A DNA stretch of 64,000 nucleotides from Microbacterium sp. AG1240 (GTDB lineage: Bacteria; Actinomycetota; Actinomycetes; Actinomycetales; Microbacteriaceae): positions 372,001-436,000 of the forward strand of contig NZ_RBXJ01000002.1 in NCBI RefSeq assembly GCF_003635115.1, read 5' to 3'. Below are positions 17,401 through 25,218 of the stretch, one piece after another. The notes under the pieces are model-generated. The model saw only the letters and a program-made list of their open reading frames with translations. It had not been told where the DNA came from and made no database searches. The translations under genes and the position numbers were made by a program. Every line of letters starts with the position of its first letter. The first letter of the stretch is position 1.

Positions 17401-17822
17401 CCGACCAGACCAGCTACGAGGTGCTCGCCGCCGATCTGTGGGCGACCGGCGTCTCGACCTCCGATCACCCGCTCACCCATTACCGCTCACAGCTCGATGC
17501 GCGCGGCGTGCTCACCTCCCGCGAGATGCGCACCCACGAGTCGGGCAGAAGAATCGAGGTCGCAGGACTCGTCACGCACCGGCAGAGGCCGGCCACAGCA
17601 TCCGGCATCACCTTCCTCAACCTTGAAGACGAACACGGCCTCGTGAACGTGATCTGCTCGGTCGGGGTGTGGAACCGCTATCGACGGGTCGCCCGCGAGT
17701 CGCCCGCTCTGATCGTGCGCGGAGTGCTGGAGCGTTCAGTCGAGGGAGTGACGAACCTGCTGGCCGATCGGTTCGAAGATCTCCGTGTCGGGGTGTCGCA
17801 TGCATCGCGTGATTTCCGATGA
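14409..17822 (+). CDS. dnaE2: Error-prone DNA polymerase III alpha (DnaE2)
   Basis: 1137 residues. N-terminal PHP domain (YAELHAHSSYSFLDGASS, ISDHDGFYG), polymerase core with GRGSAANSAVCYLL and the catalytic DIDVDFDSDRR segment, the LVKFDLLGLGML motif, and a C-terminal helix-hairpin-helix and OB region (ITFLNLEDEHGLVNVI). Length is normal for DnaE2, shorter than DnaE1. It follows imuB by 18 bp in the SOS-controlled cassette and performs damage-induced translesion synthesis. Confidence 0.96.
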   Translation: MGWHNPPVPWSELERALSDARRPRETPAGADGGDSPAWSHKRGAYVTPEIERPAQSVPYAELHAHSSYSFLDGASSPEELAEEAERLGLHALAISDHDGFYGIVRFAEAAEHLQVKTVFGAELSLELPQPQNGEPDPAGSHLLVLARGEEGYHRLAAALTSAQLRGAEKGRPVYDLDELGERSGGPGDPQWAVLTGCRKGAVRRALAQSGPDAAATELDRLIALFGRDAVHVELMNHGDPLDSRTNDVLAGLAAERGLPILATNNVHYAVPRRELLAAAVAAVRAGRGLDELDGWLPAHAGAHLRSGAEMTRRFARYPGAVSRTVSLADELAFPLRRAKPALPKQKVPEGHTPMSYLRHLVWEAVPRKYPNLRSEDRERIERELGVIEMKDFPGYFLIVWGIVQEARRRGILCQGRGSAANSAVCYLLDITAVDSIAYKLPFERFLSSLRDEEPDIDVDFDSDRREEIIQWVYGEYGRDRAAQVANVIQYRPKNAVRDMAKALGHSPGQQDAWSKQVERWGAVLETGADHDIPDQVIEFAAELLKAPRHLGIHSGGMVLTDRPVGEVVPIEHARMENRTVIQWDKDDAAWMGLVKFDLLGLGMLAALQYCFDLIRDATGEEWELSTLPKEEKAVYDMLCRADSIGVFQVESRAQMGLLPRLQPREFYDLVVQIALIRPGPIQGGAVHPFVRRKLGQEKVTYVHEKLRPVLERTYGVPVFQEQLMQMAVAVGNCSGEDADLLRRAMGSKRGLEKIDKLRTKLYEGMKENGLVGQVADDLYAKIQAFANFGFAESHSLSFGLLVYASSWIKLHYPGAFLAGLLRAQPMGFYSPATLTADARRHGVEVRRPDLLRSRAEATLEALSGTAPSAPTGLDACAHREQPDVGDFDPAEPDESDAHRRDGGFAVRLGLAGVHGIGEKLAQRIVAERDSGGDYRDMRDLVRRVGVTAAQLESFATAGAFECLGLSRREAIWLAGSAAEDRVEYLPDSLTSVQPPLFTDQTSYEVLAADLWATGVSTSDHPLTHYRSQLDARGVLTSREMRTHESGRRIEVAGLVTHRQRPATASGITFLNLEDEHGLVNVICSVGVWNRYRRVARESPALIVRGVLERSVEGVTNLLADRFEDLRVGVSHASRDFR

Positions 17823-17873
17823 CGCACGTGGGGGCCCACGAGCAGTGTTGAGCGGATCGACCCGGGTGCGTCA
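17820..17873. terminator. Inverted repeat enclosing both stop codons
   Basis: 8-bp arms TGACGCAC (17820-17827) and GTGCGTCA (17866-17873). The dnaE2 TGA begins the left arm and the stop of the convergent MerR gene begins the right arm. Probably a shared bidirectional terminator, though the loop is 38 nt. Confidence 0.5.
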
Positions 17874-18491
17874 CGACGGGGTGGTGCCCCCGAATCGTTC
17901 GAGCGACGCGTGCTGGTGGCCGAGTCGGCGCAGGGCGAGGATCAGCGGCTCCACCAGCACCGTGCCGAGTGCCACGTAGCGCGCGGCGGCCTCGGCTGAG
18001 TCCACCGGAATGCGGTCGACTTCTTCCGTCGCGATACCGAGCACGCGGGAGGCGTAGTCGTCGAGCTGCTCGGGGGTCAGCTCGAACCCCGCCGCGGCGA
18101 GTCCGTCGAGGGCGCGGGCGAGAGCGCCCACGGTGGGGAGGTCGTCGGTCTCGCATCGCCAGCCCCACCTGTCGAGAAGCGCTTGGGCGGCGCGGAGGTC
18201 TTGGTCGTAGGCGACCGGTGGCCCTGTCGTGTGATGCACCTGCCCGAGCAGCTCGAACAGGGGAGTGCCGCGATCATCGAGCGTCTCGAACACCTTGCGG
18301 GTCGCCGAGATCGACAGCCCCGCGGGGCCGACGAGCGCGCGGATCAGCGAGAGCCGCTCGAGGTGGCTGTCGTCGTAGGAGGCCTGAGTCGCTGCGGTCA
18401 GGGTGCCGTCGTGCAGGAGGCCTTCGCGCAGGTAGTACTTGATCGTCCCGACGGGGACGCCGCTCTGCGCCGCGAGTTGCGAGATTCTCAG
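17871..18491 (-). CDS. MerR-family transcriptional regulator
   Basis: About 206 residues. N-terminal MerR helix-turn-helix: LRISQLAAQSGVPVGTIKYY, then a wing with a segment like SYDDSHLERLSLIRALVG, followed by an effector/dimerisation domain without a recognisable metal-binding cysteine cluster. No ATG, GTG or TTG precedes the HTH in frame; a CTG at 18489-18491 sits 5 nt after a strong AAGGAGG (18497-18503), so CTG initiation is the best reading. A GTG at 18293 would delete the DNA-binding domain. Divergent from the DUF4188 gene across an inverted-repeat promoter, its likely target. Confidence 0.85.
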   Translation of the reverse strand: MRISQLAAQSGVPVGTIKYYLREGLLHDGTLTAATQASYDDSHLERLSLIRALVGPAGLSISATRKVFETLDDRGTPLFELLGQVHHTTGPPVAYDQDLRAAQALLDRWGWRCETDDLPTVGALARALDGLAAAGFELTPEQLDDYASRVLGIATEEVDRIPVDSAEAAARYVALGTVLVEPLILALRRLGHQHASLERFGGTTPS

Positions 18492-18501
18492 GACGGCCTC
18501 C

Positions 18502-18548
18502 TTGACTGGAAAGTAGAGATACCCAATTATGGCTACCAGTACTTTCCA
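18502..18548 (+). promoter_or_regulatory. Divergent promoter/operator of merR and DUF4188 genes
   Basis: A plus-strand promoter TTGACT (18502-18507), 17-bp spacer, AATTAT (18525-18530) is flanked by a 9-bp perfect inverted repeat TGGAAAGTA (18507-18515) and TACTTTCCA (18540-18548). Position and symmetry fit a regulator operator. Confidence 0.6.
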
Positions 18549-18566
18549 ATTCTAAGGAGCCGGCGC

Positions 18567-19037
18567 ATGACTGTCGAACAGGGTCGACGAACCCACGATC
18601 ACGACGGGGAGCTCGTCGTCTTCCTCATCGGGATGACGCTCAACCGTCCCTGGCGTGTGGACGCGTGGTGGCCGGCGTTCAGGGCCATGCCGCGGATGCT
18701 GGCGGAGCTCGCGAGCGACGCCGACTCGGGCCTGATGGGATACCGGATGACGATGGGCAGGGGCGGCCCGTTGCTCGTGCAGTACTGGTCGTCGGTAGAG
18801 AAGCTCTACGGGTACGCGAGCGATCGCGAGGCGGCTCACCGGCCGGCATGGGCGGATTTCAACCGTCGAGCGCGGAAGGTGCCCGGCGCCGTCGGCGTCT
18901 GGCACGAGACGTACGTCGTCGAGCGTGCCGAGTCGATGTACGTCGATTCGCCGGTGCGGGGGCTCGCGGCGGCCACCTCGTCGGTGCCGATCGGACGCGG
19001 TCGCGATCGTGCTCAGGACCGGCTCGGCCGAGGCTGA
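18567..19037 (+). CDS. DUF4188 domain protein
   Basis: 156 residues matching DUF4188, a family related to dimeric alpha-beta barrel/monooxygenase-like proteins (features FLIGMTLNRPWRVDAWWPAF, LLVQYWSSVEKLYGYA, VPGAVGVWHETYVV). Function is not established; a haem or small-molecule role is possible from the fold. ATG 18567 follows AAGGAG. It is divergent from the MerR regulator and its last 25 bp overlap the convergent transporter gene. MerR-type control by a small effector is likely. Confidence 0.8.
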   Translation: MTVEQGRRTHDHDGELVVFLIGMTLNRPWRVDAWWPAFRAMPRMLAELASDADSGLMGYRMTMGRGGPLLVQYWSSVEKLYGYASDREAAHRPAWADFNRRARKVPGAVGVWHETYVVERAESMYVDSPVRGLAAATSSVPIGRGRDRAQDRLGRG

Positions 19038-19996
19038 GCGGGACCGCTCGCGCGCACGACCCGGGGGACGACGGCCACCATCACGACCATCGCGACGAGT
19101 TCGATCAGCGTCTGCGTGACGACGACGAGCGGGGTTAGTGCAAACGACGCGGGGAGGGCGAGCGCGAGAGGAAGCACGACCAGCGAGTTGCGGGTCGCCG
19201 CGCTGAAGGCCGAGGCGCGTCGACCCGGCACGTCGAGGCGCGCGAACCGCGCCGCGAGCACGCCGAGCGAAGCGGCAATCAGGGGGAACGCGATGAAGAT
19301 CGGCACGACGCGCCACAGGTCGGCCGCCGACGTGCTCACCGCCGACACCTGGGAGGCCACCACCGTGGCGAGGGCGAGCATCATGAGCGGGATCATGGCG
19401 GTCGGTGCCGCTCGGAGGATCGCGGCGAACGGTCGCCGACGTCGAGCGAGCGCCTGAACCAGGGCGGCCGCGGCGAGCGGCACGACGATCAGGAAGACGA
19501 ACGCCTCGACGAACGGCCGCACGTCGAACGCACCGAGGACGTCAGCATCCGTCATCGCCCAGAGGTAGAGGGGGAGGAGCACGATCTGCAGCCCCATGAG
19601 AAGGGGAGTGGCGGCGAGGAGGCGGTCGCGGGCTCCGCCCGCCAGGCCGACGAAGACGATCACGTAATCCACGCACGGCGTGAGCAGCACGAGCAGTACG
19701 CCCACGAGCAGCGCGGGTTCGTCGGCAACGAATCGGCTGAGGCCGAACACGACCGCCGGCACGACGACGAAGTTGACCCCGACGAGGACGGCGAGCATCC
19801 GTGTGTCGCGCAGACCGCGGACGACCTGGGCGAAGGGAACGCCGAGGAAGGTCGCGAACAGCAGCAGCCCGAGCAGGGGAGTGATCGCGGGTTCGAGGGC
19901 AGGACCGGAAGACGGGAGGCCGAGCCCGACCGCCGCCCCAGCGACGATCGCCGCGATGTAGAGCGCGACCTGGTGCCGTTCGGCCCATTCCGCCAT
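19013..19996 (-). CDS. Arsenite/bile-acid-symporter-superfamily transporter
   Basis: 327 residues with about ten hydrophobic helices. It resembles the ACR3/ArsB-type arsenic resistance branch of the BASS superfamily (TPLLGLLLFATFLGVPF, the helix-break motif LLTPCVDYVIVFVGLAGG with a conserved Cys, and SAFSAATRNSLVVLPLAL). Predicted efflux of arsenite or a similar oxyanion at the membrane. ATG 19996 is preferred over GTG 20008 because GAGGAA lies at a suitable distance. No ArsR, ArsC or other arsenic gene accompanies it, so the substrate is uncertain. Confidence 0.8.
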   Translation of the reverse strand: MAEWAERHQVALYIAAIVAGAAVGLGLPSSGPALEPAITPLLGLLLFATFLGVPFAQVVRGLRDTRMLAVLVGVNFVVVPAVVFGLSRFVADEPALLVGVLLVLLTPCVDYVIVFVGLAGGARDRLLAATPLLMGLQIVLLPLYLWAMTDADVLGAFDVRPFVEAFVFLIVVPLAAAALVQALARRRRPFAAILRAAPTAMIPLMMLALATVVASQVSAVSTSAADLWRVVPIFIAFPLIAASLGVLAARFARLDVPGRRASAFSAATRNSLVVLPLALALPASFALTPLVVVTQTLIELVAMVVMVAVVPRVVRASGPAQPRPSRS

Positions 19997-20193
19997 GGGG
20001 TTCCTCACTCGCGGAGCGGTCGGTGTGCCCCATTAGCGTTGCACACGGTGCTGCCGCCCGTGCGACGGCCGCGACGCTTCGGTTTGCAGGGGCGGCGCCG
20101 TCGTCGGAGGCCGGCCGGCGATAATGCTGATAACCAGCCGCGCCGGAAGAACGAGGGCGGCGATCAGTCCGACTATCTCAACCGATCGAGAGC

Positions 20194-20667
20194 TTGAGGA
20201 TCGGAAGCGATGCGTGGATCGACGTGGTCGCGGATAGCACCGGGCACGGCATTGAACAGCTCAACGAGACGAAGCGGAATATCGAAGCAATCGCTGCCGT
20301 CAATCCCCTGATCGACCCGGGCAAGCGGTGCGTCGGGCTCGTTATCACGATGGAGCCGCTCTATATCAATGAGAACTGGTTCGTCCGAGAGGGGCTCATC
20401 GACGCCGAGTTCCCGATCGGGGTCATTTCAGCCGGCGAGCTCGAGTCCCTGGTTACTCTGAGCGGCGACGAACTCGCGCAGGCGCTTTGTGAAGCCGTAG
20501 ACGCTGCGGAGAACAACGTCATGCTGCTCACGCCAGCACTGAACGCGGCTCAGGGCAGGGAGAACTCCCTCATCGTGTCGACGTTCGATTCCATCGGACT
20601 GATCACCCGCACGGCGGACAAATCAAGTCGTCGACGCGGGGAGGGCGAGTCAGCAGTCACCGGCTGA
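20194..20667 (+). pseudogene. C-terminal remnant of a larger protein
   Basis: Open from a TTG at 20194 for 157 residues with no convincing RBS. The body (WIDVVADSTGHGIEQLNE, KRCVGLVITMEPLYI, FPIGVISAGELESLVTLSG) reads like the distal half of a longer nuclease-associated protein: it begins in the middle of a fold and then ends in a basic, disordered tail. I recall similar C-terminal segments in larger uncharacterised PD-(D/E)XK-type proteins, but cannot confirm it. Probably a truncated leftover at the island edge. Confidence 0.4.
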
Positions 20668-20818
20668 GCGCCGTCGCATCGGCAAAGCGGTGTGGGTACG
20701 TTCCATCAGACAGTCGGTGAACTGCCGACCGCCGGTGCTACCAATGTTCGGAAGTACGCCCGATGCGACTAAGTGCCGCTGCTTGGCGCACCCTCAGTTA
20801 ACTAGCACTCAGGTTGGG

Positions 20819-22375
20819 CTATGAGCCGAGGCCACAAATGTCGAGAAGGCTTCGCGCTTCCCCTCGTACGACTTTCGAACCGCAGTTTGGGCAGTCGAGT
20901 TCGGCTTCATCGGCGTAGATCACATTCGCGCAGTCTCCGCACTCGATGGCCTTCGTGTTGAGAACGTCGCCGATCGATTCCGAGCTCGAAGCAATTACGA
21001 TTCTCAGGTCGGTGAAACCGTACAGATTCAGCGGTTTTGCACCCGGGTTTGGGCGCGTGCCCAGGGCTCGCACCGCGCCGGTGGGTATCCATGCATTCAC
21101 CTTGTTCGTAACGCCTGTGGTGCTGATCTTGAAAACACTTGCCAGCTCCGTGAGGGTGAAGCTTGCGCTCGGGATTCTCGAGAAATCGCTCTGGAAGCGG
21201 CCGAATTTCTCAAGCGTGCTCTCCTTCGAGAACTCGGTGATCCCGCGAGCCAAAGTTCGCGAGCTGATTTTGGCGGGCTCATTTGGCATGCGGGTGTGTT
21301 CCTTGACGATGGACCGGGCCATGCGGATCATGTCTCGGGGCGAACCATGGCTCAGATACACAAGCAATAGGTGTCCGTCCACAGTCGCCGTCTCGTCGAC
21401 GAGCTGGTTAAACGAGGTCAACTTTCCGCCCGAGAACGCGGCGAGCCTGCGCGCCAGCATTTGTGAAAGTTCGCCAACGGTCCACCCCAGGTTGACAATC
21501 TCGACCCGATCACCGCGAAGGCCGTTCATCCTGAGGTACTGCTCCATCTGGTCCCAGAAGAAGAACTTGAAAGCGGCGCCCGGGGTTTCGAGCGTTGGAA
21601 GGTCAGTTACGAGGTCGCGGATAAGCTTGCCGGCGGCCTCCGCATTATTGGTCGTGGCTGGCGTCTCGTCGACTTTGTCCACAAGGAAGTAGACCGCGTC
21701 CCACCCCAGCTTCCTCGCGATCGCGACCAGCTGCGAGAGGAAGTAGTACGTGCTCGCGGTGCTAGAGTCCTGCGCTTGCTGCTCAAGCGCGATCGAGATG
21801 TTGACATCGTCCAACCCCGCCTTCTTCATCAATAGTGCGACGCCGGCTGCGACGGGGCCGCCGTACTTCTTCCAGAAATCCGCAGCCTTGTCGCCGAGCG
21901 TCTTCACTGCAGCAACTGCGGCCTGGTACTCACCCAAGCCCAGTCCGCCGACAAACTGTTGCGCGGCGATCTTAACGATCTGGCGCTCGTGATCGGACAA
22001 GAAGACCGCTTCCACGCTGTCTTCTTGGAGGTGCGCAAGGATTGCCAAAGTGAGCACCCGGCACAGTTCCAGTTGGTGCGCGGCGAGTCCGCCCCCACTC
22101 GCGACAACCGGCGCGAAAGCGTCATAAGTAAGGCAGAGGTATGCCGCGTCCGGCCCGACGGCCTCGCGTTCGATCATCAGCCGTTGAGCTGTCTTGCCTC
22201 CACCTCGAGGCGCGAAAATCACGTTGGTCTTCGGCGTTGACGGGTCGCCCAAGACACTCTGGAAGTACGGCGGCGGCACGAAGTAGTCGCCGAGTCGATC
22301 TTCCTGCTCAGCGTTGGTGTGAGCGAACGGGTCGCCGGTAAATCCGACTCGCTCAAGGTATGACTCGATAGACAA
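20819..22375 (-). CDS. AAA+-like P-loop ATPase with winged helix and zinc ribbon
   Basis: 518 residues. Walker A FAPRGGGKTA (about 53-62), Walker B in AVYFLVDKVDE (about 226-236), and a sensor-like SHGSPRDMIRMAR (about 343) as in ORC/KAP/STAND-type ATPases. A winged-helix-like segment (LTELASVFKISTTGVTNKV) follows at about 415, then a C-terminal zinc ribbon with CGDC and CPNC (about 478-500). TTG 22375 starts the conserved opening SIESYLERVGFTGDPF; an AAAGG lies upstream. Not part of any system I can name; possible roles are defence, replication control or a DNA-bound regulator. Lies alone on its strand within the island. Confidence 0.75.
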   Translation of the reverse strand: MSIESYLERVGFTGDPFAHTNAEQEDRLGDYFVPPPYFQSVLGDPSTPKTNVIFAPRGGGKTAQRLMIEREAVGPDAAYLCLTYDAFAPVVASGGGLAAHQLELCRVLTLAILAHLQEDSVEAVFLSDHERQIVKIAAQQFVGGLGLGEYQAAVAAVKTLGDKAADFWKKYGGPVAAGVALLMKKAGLDDVNISIALEQQAQDSSTASTYYFLSQLVAIARKLGWDAVYFLVDKVDETPATTNNAEAAGKLIRDLVTDLPTLETPGAAFKFFFWDQMEQYLRMNGLRGDRVEIVNLGWTVGELSQMLARRLAAFSGGKLTSFNQLVDETATVDGHLLLVYLSHGSPRDMIRMARSIVKEHTRMPNEPAKISSRTLARGITEFSKESTLEKFGRFQSDFSRIPSASFTLTELASVFKISTTGVTNKVNAWIPTGAVRALGTRPNPGAKPLNLYGFTDLRIVIASSSESIGDVLNTKAIECGDCANVIYADEAELDCPNCGSKVVRGEARSLLDICGLGS

Positions 22376-22699
22376 CCGCGCACCTTTCGTCGGCTCGACC
22401 TTACTGCTTAGAGTCGACGCATCACGTCGCTTGGCGTTGTCGCGGCTGTACTTGCCTTCACATTAGTGCGTCCGTCCCAGCTTGCGCTCTCGCTCGCTTC
22501 AGCTCTGCGCGGCGCAGGTCGCCAAGGTCGCGGGTCCAGCCGCGCGACTCGATGAGAGTAGAGCTCGGTCGCTCGCTACGGCAGTGTTGCGCGGACCATT
22601 GTTTTGCGCGCAGTCGATTAGCGCTCGCAAGCCGGTCGACGATCAGAACAGGCGAAGAGTCTTCGCGCTGGAAGTGATGGCCCATCCGACCACGCCCGG
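22376..22699. other. Stretch without a confident gene
   Basis: No convincing coding region. One minus-strand frame reads continuously (with LIVDRLASANRLRAKQWSAQ) and could be a frameshifted end of the neighbouring relaxase relic, but this is not demonstrable. The ATPase promoter must lie at the left edge. Confidence 0.5.
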
Positions 22700-23053
22700 T
22701 TAGCCCGAGCTCGCATTCGGCGCCCCAACCGCCGGCCCGGTCGTTATCGCTGCCAAGTCGCGCGCCGGCACCGCGAGCCGCATCTCCGCCTGAGCCGCGC
22801 GCACGGCGTCCTGAATCGTGTACTCCGGAGCGCCGCGTTGCATCGACTCGGTGGGACACTCGCGTGCCGCAGCATCCGTCCGCGCGACGACGACCGCGAC
22901 GTTGTGCACCCGCCCTCGCGTGGGGCCAAGGTAGAGCCCCGCGGCATCCACGTCGGGCTCGACCACCGAGACATCGGCGGTGTCGCCCTGCACGCCGTGC
23001 ACAATGGACGCGTAGGCGAACTGCAGGTGCGCGCGCGCGTACTCGGTGGACAC
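22700..23053 (-). pseudogene. Decayed TraA/MobF conjugative relaxase-helicase (C-terminal part)
   Basis: 117 residues opening at GTG 23053 after an in-frame TGA a few codons upstream. The sequence LQFAYASIVHGVQGDTADVS, then DVDAAGLYLGPTRGRVHNVAV and REC...SMQRGAPEYTIQDAVRAAQAE, is the characteristic end of the RecD-like helicase domain of TraA/MobF relaxases of actinobacterial plasmids. The other >1000 residues (relaxase and Walker domains) are missing, so it is non-functional. It shows that conjugative DNA once integrated here. Confidence 0.7.
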
Positions 23054-23155
23054 CCGCCACCTCGCCGCTATCGCTCACCGAGATGTGTCCGAGGTCAGTG
23101 GAAGACTTGCGGAGCAAGCCGTGCGACATTTGACCATGAAGAGGAAGCTCCGCCG

Positions 23156-24256
23156 ATGGTGCACCGATCACTCAACTCGAGCGACCGTGAGTACTTCCTT
23201 CCGCCGATCATCTGGCCCACTGAACTTCGGGTGCCGCCGAGACCGCCTCTACTGACACACCTCGATCTCGCGCAGTGGATTCGCTTCGGGCGAGCGATTA
23301 AAGGACGCGGCGAGACAGCGTACATCGACCTACTCGAAGCTCTGCGTGAGGGCGTTAGAACGGGCCGCATTCGAGTCGTACTGAGTGGAGCCCAGTATCG
23401 AGAGGTCATCAAGATCAAGGATCCCGCGCAACGTCGCGTGCTGGCGTCGATCATTGAGGAACTGACTGACTTTACATACCTCGCGAGTCACGTCGACATC
23501 CAGCGACTCGAACTTCAGGCGACCCTCGATCATTTGACCGGCACCAGTGGTCTGGGGTTGACACCGATCGACCTGCTGGGGAAGTCGGCCTTGAACGTGG
23601 TGGGTAGGGTCGGCGGTCTCCGGATCATAAAGGACGGTGAGGACATAACCTCGAGGCTCCTTGCGGAAGACCCCTCGTGGGTAGAGCGCCTAGCAACCGC
23701 CAATCTGATGGCTGAGCGAATGCTCCTGCATGGACCCGACGATGACGAGGCGGCCAAGTTGCGGGCCGACGGATATCAGCCACAAATGGCCGAGCAGCAC
23801 ATCGTAGATAACGCCATCATCGAATCGGACTGGTCCAAACAGATCGACCAGTATCGCAGTTCGCAGCGAATACGCGACCTCGTGATCGCGCGCCATCTCT
23901 ACCTCGAGTTGATGGACATGCTTGCTCGGGAACAAGTCGCCCGCGGCATCCAGATTCAGAACATCTTCACTACGCCCGCGGGCGGCACCGAGTTCGTTAT
24001 GAGCATGCCCTCGAGCGCCGTGGTCGTTTCCATGAAAGCGCAGTATCACCAGGATCCCAATCGGACCTGGACGCCGAACGATCTCTACGACATCGATGCG
24101 CTCGCGGTCGCGCTCCCATACTGCGACATCGTCTTCGCGGACGCCTCGGCACGCGACGCCGCTTTGAGACGCGGTCTCGACCTCCACTTTGATACCTTCA
24201 TGCCCCGGAGACCCGAGGACCTCACAACCAGGCTGCGCGCACGACCGACCGTCTAA
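23156..24256 (+). CDS. PIN-like nuclease candidate
   Basis: 366 residues. Acidic positions spaced as in PIN-fold ribonucleases are visible: LDLAQWIRFGRA (Asp near 38), an Glu in LSGAQYREVIKI, and a C-terminal DLYDIDALAVALPYCDIVFADASARD with three Asp. This LDxxxWI layout occurs in uncharacterised nuclease-like proteins of accessory regions. ATG 23156 follows GAGGAAG. No antitoxin-like partner is adjacent; the ATPase is divergent 780 bp away. Predicted RNA cleavage is inference from motif layout. Confidence 0.6.
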   Translation: MVHRSLNSSDREYFLPPIIWPTELRVPPRPPLLTHLDLAQWIRFGRAIKGRGETAYIDLLEALREGVRTGRIRVVLSGAQYREVIKIKDPAQRRVLASIIEELTDFTYLASHVDIQRLELQATLDHLTGTSGLGLTPIDLLGKSALNVVGRVGGLRIIKDGEDITSRLLAEDPSWVERLATANLMAERMLLHGPDDDEAAKLRADGYQPQMAEQHIVDNAIIESDWSKQIDQYRSSQRIRDLVIARHLYLELMDMLAREQVARGIQIQNIFTTPAGGTEFVMSMPSSAVVVSMKAQYHQDPNRTWTPNDLYDIDALAVALPYCDIVFADASARDAALRRGLDLHFDTFMPRRPEDLTTRLRARPTV

Positions 24257-24435
24257 GCGCTCGAGCCTGCAAAGCCGTTTGTCGAATAAATACCCCCGGG
24301 AGCATGACGCTTGCTGATTGTCTGCGGCATCGGAGAGCAGGAGGTGCGCGAGAATCGCTCGTCCGCCGCGCAAGCAGCCCTCAACTGCATGCAGTTCGTG
24401 GTGCGGTCGAGCCGCAGCTTGCTGAGCCTTCGGCG

Positions 24436-25218
24436 CTAGTCGTCGCTCTCGTCTGACCTTTTGCGTTGCAAGGCCGCTTGTATCACGCACATCTTCCGCT
24501 CGAAGTCACGAAGTCTCACCGTGACGATCGGCGGGCGATCGAGGGCTTTGAGATACTGTACGACTTCTCTCGAGCGAATCCACGTGCAGTCGTTCTCAAG
24601 AACAATCAGGACATTGTGTGCCGGCGGGTGCGGCGTGAGCGTCAACGCACTGATGCGGTCAAGATGCGGTTGAGTCACCCCATAGCGCATAGCGTGGCCG
24701 AGGATGGCTGCACGTTGCACATCCAGCCAGTGCCACTGCGGCTCATCGTTTGGGAGCCAGCCATGACCCTGCATCATCTTGATATCGTCGTCGGAGACTC
24801 CGGTTACCGTCGACACGTCCTCGGCCGAGACGTACTCTCCTGGTCGCCCGGCCCCTGGGAGCGAACGCACTTCAATCACGGCCTCCTCAGTTATCGCAAC
24901 ATTGAGCAGCCGTCTGCCCTCCTCGAGCAACTGAGACGTCGATCGGAGGTAGAGCGGGGCGCCCGTCGCAGCGTTTACCTCATCCACGAGCCGTGGATCG
25001 AGGCCGATGCGTATCCCGCGCGAGACCAGAGCCCAATCGCCGTTGGAAGTGTCGTACCCAACTGCAATGACAGGCTCTGGATTCGATAGGGCGTAGCGGA
25101 CCGCCTCAGCTAACCAGAGGTAAACACCCTCCGCGTTGTCGGCCTTACCGCTGTCCCGAAACCCGGGAGGCTCCTTCGTTTGGTACCGACAATGAGCTTC
25201 TGCGAGGTCGGCTGCCAA
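24436..25218 (-). pseudogene. 5'-truncated PIN_8/DUF4935-type gene
   Basis: From TTG 25218 the frame starts in the middle of a PIN-like domain: the segment CRYQTKEPPGFRDSGK, then VYLWLAEAVRYAL and VIAVGYDTSNGDWALVSRG, corresponds to the distal half of the PIN_8 family, while the first ~130 residues with the leading catalytic Asp are absent. An in-frame TAG lies about 15 codons upstream of the TTG and 100 bp from the tRNA gene. The rest (about 100-260) is an unrecognised C-terminal domain. Read as a gene cut by the event that joined the island to the tRNA; a new functional short protein is not excluded. Confidence 0.55.

Noticed and set aside
20030..20200. Copy of the tRNA-Arg 3' end as the left attachment site of the island
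   Set aside because: I compared this stretch with the tRNA 3' half and found no match longer than a few bases, so no att site is claimed.
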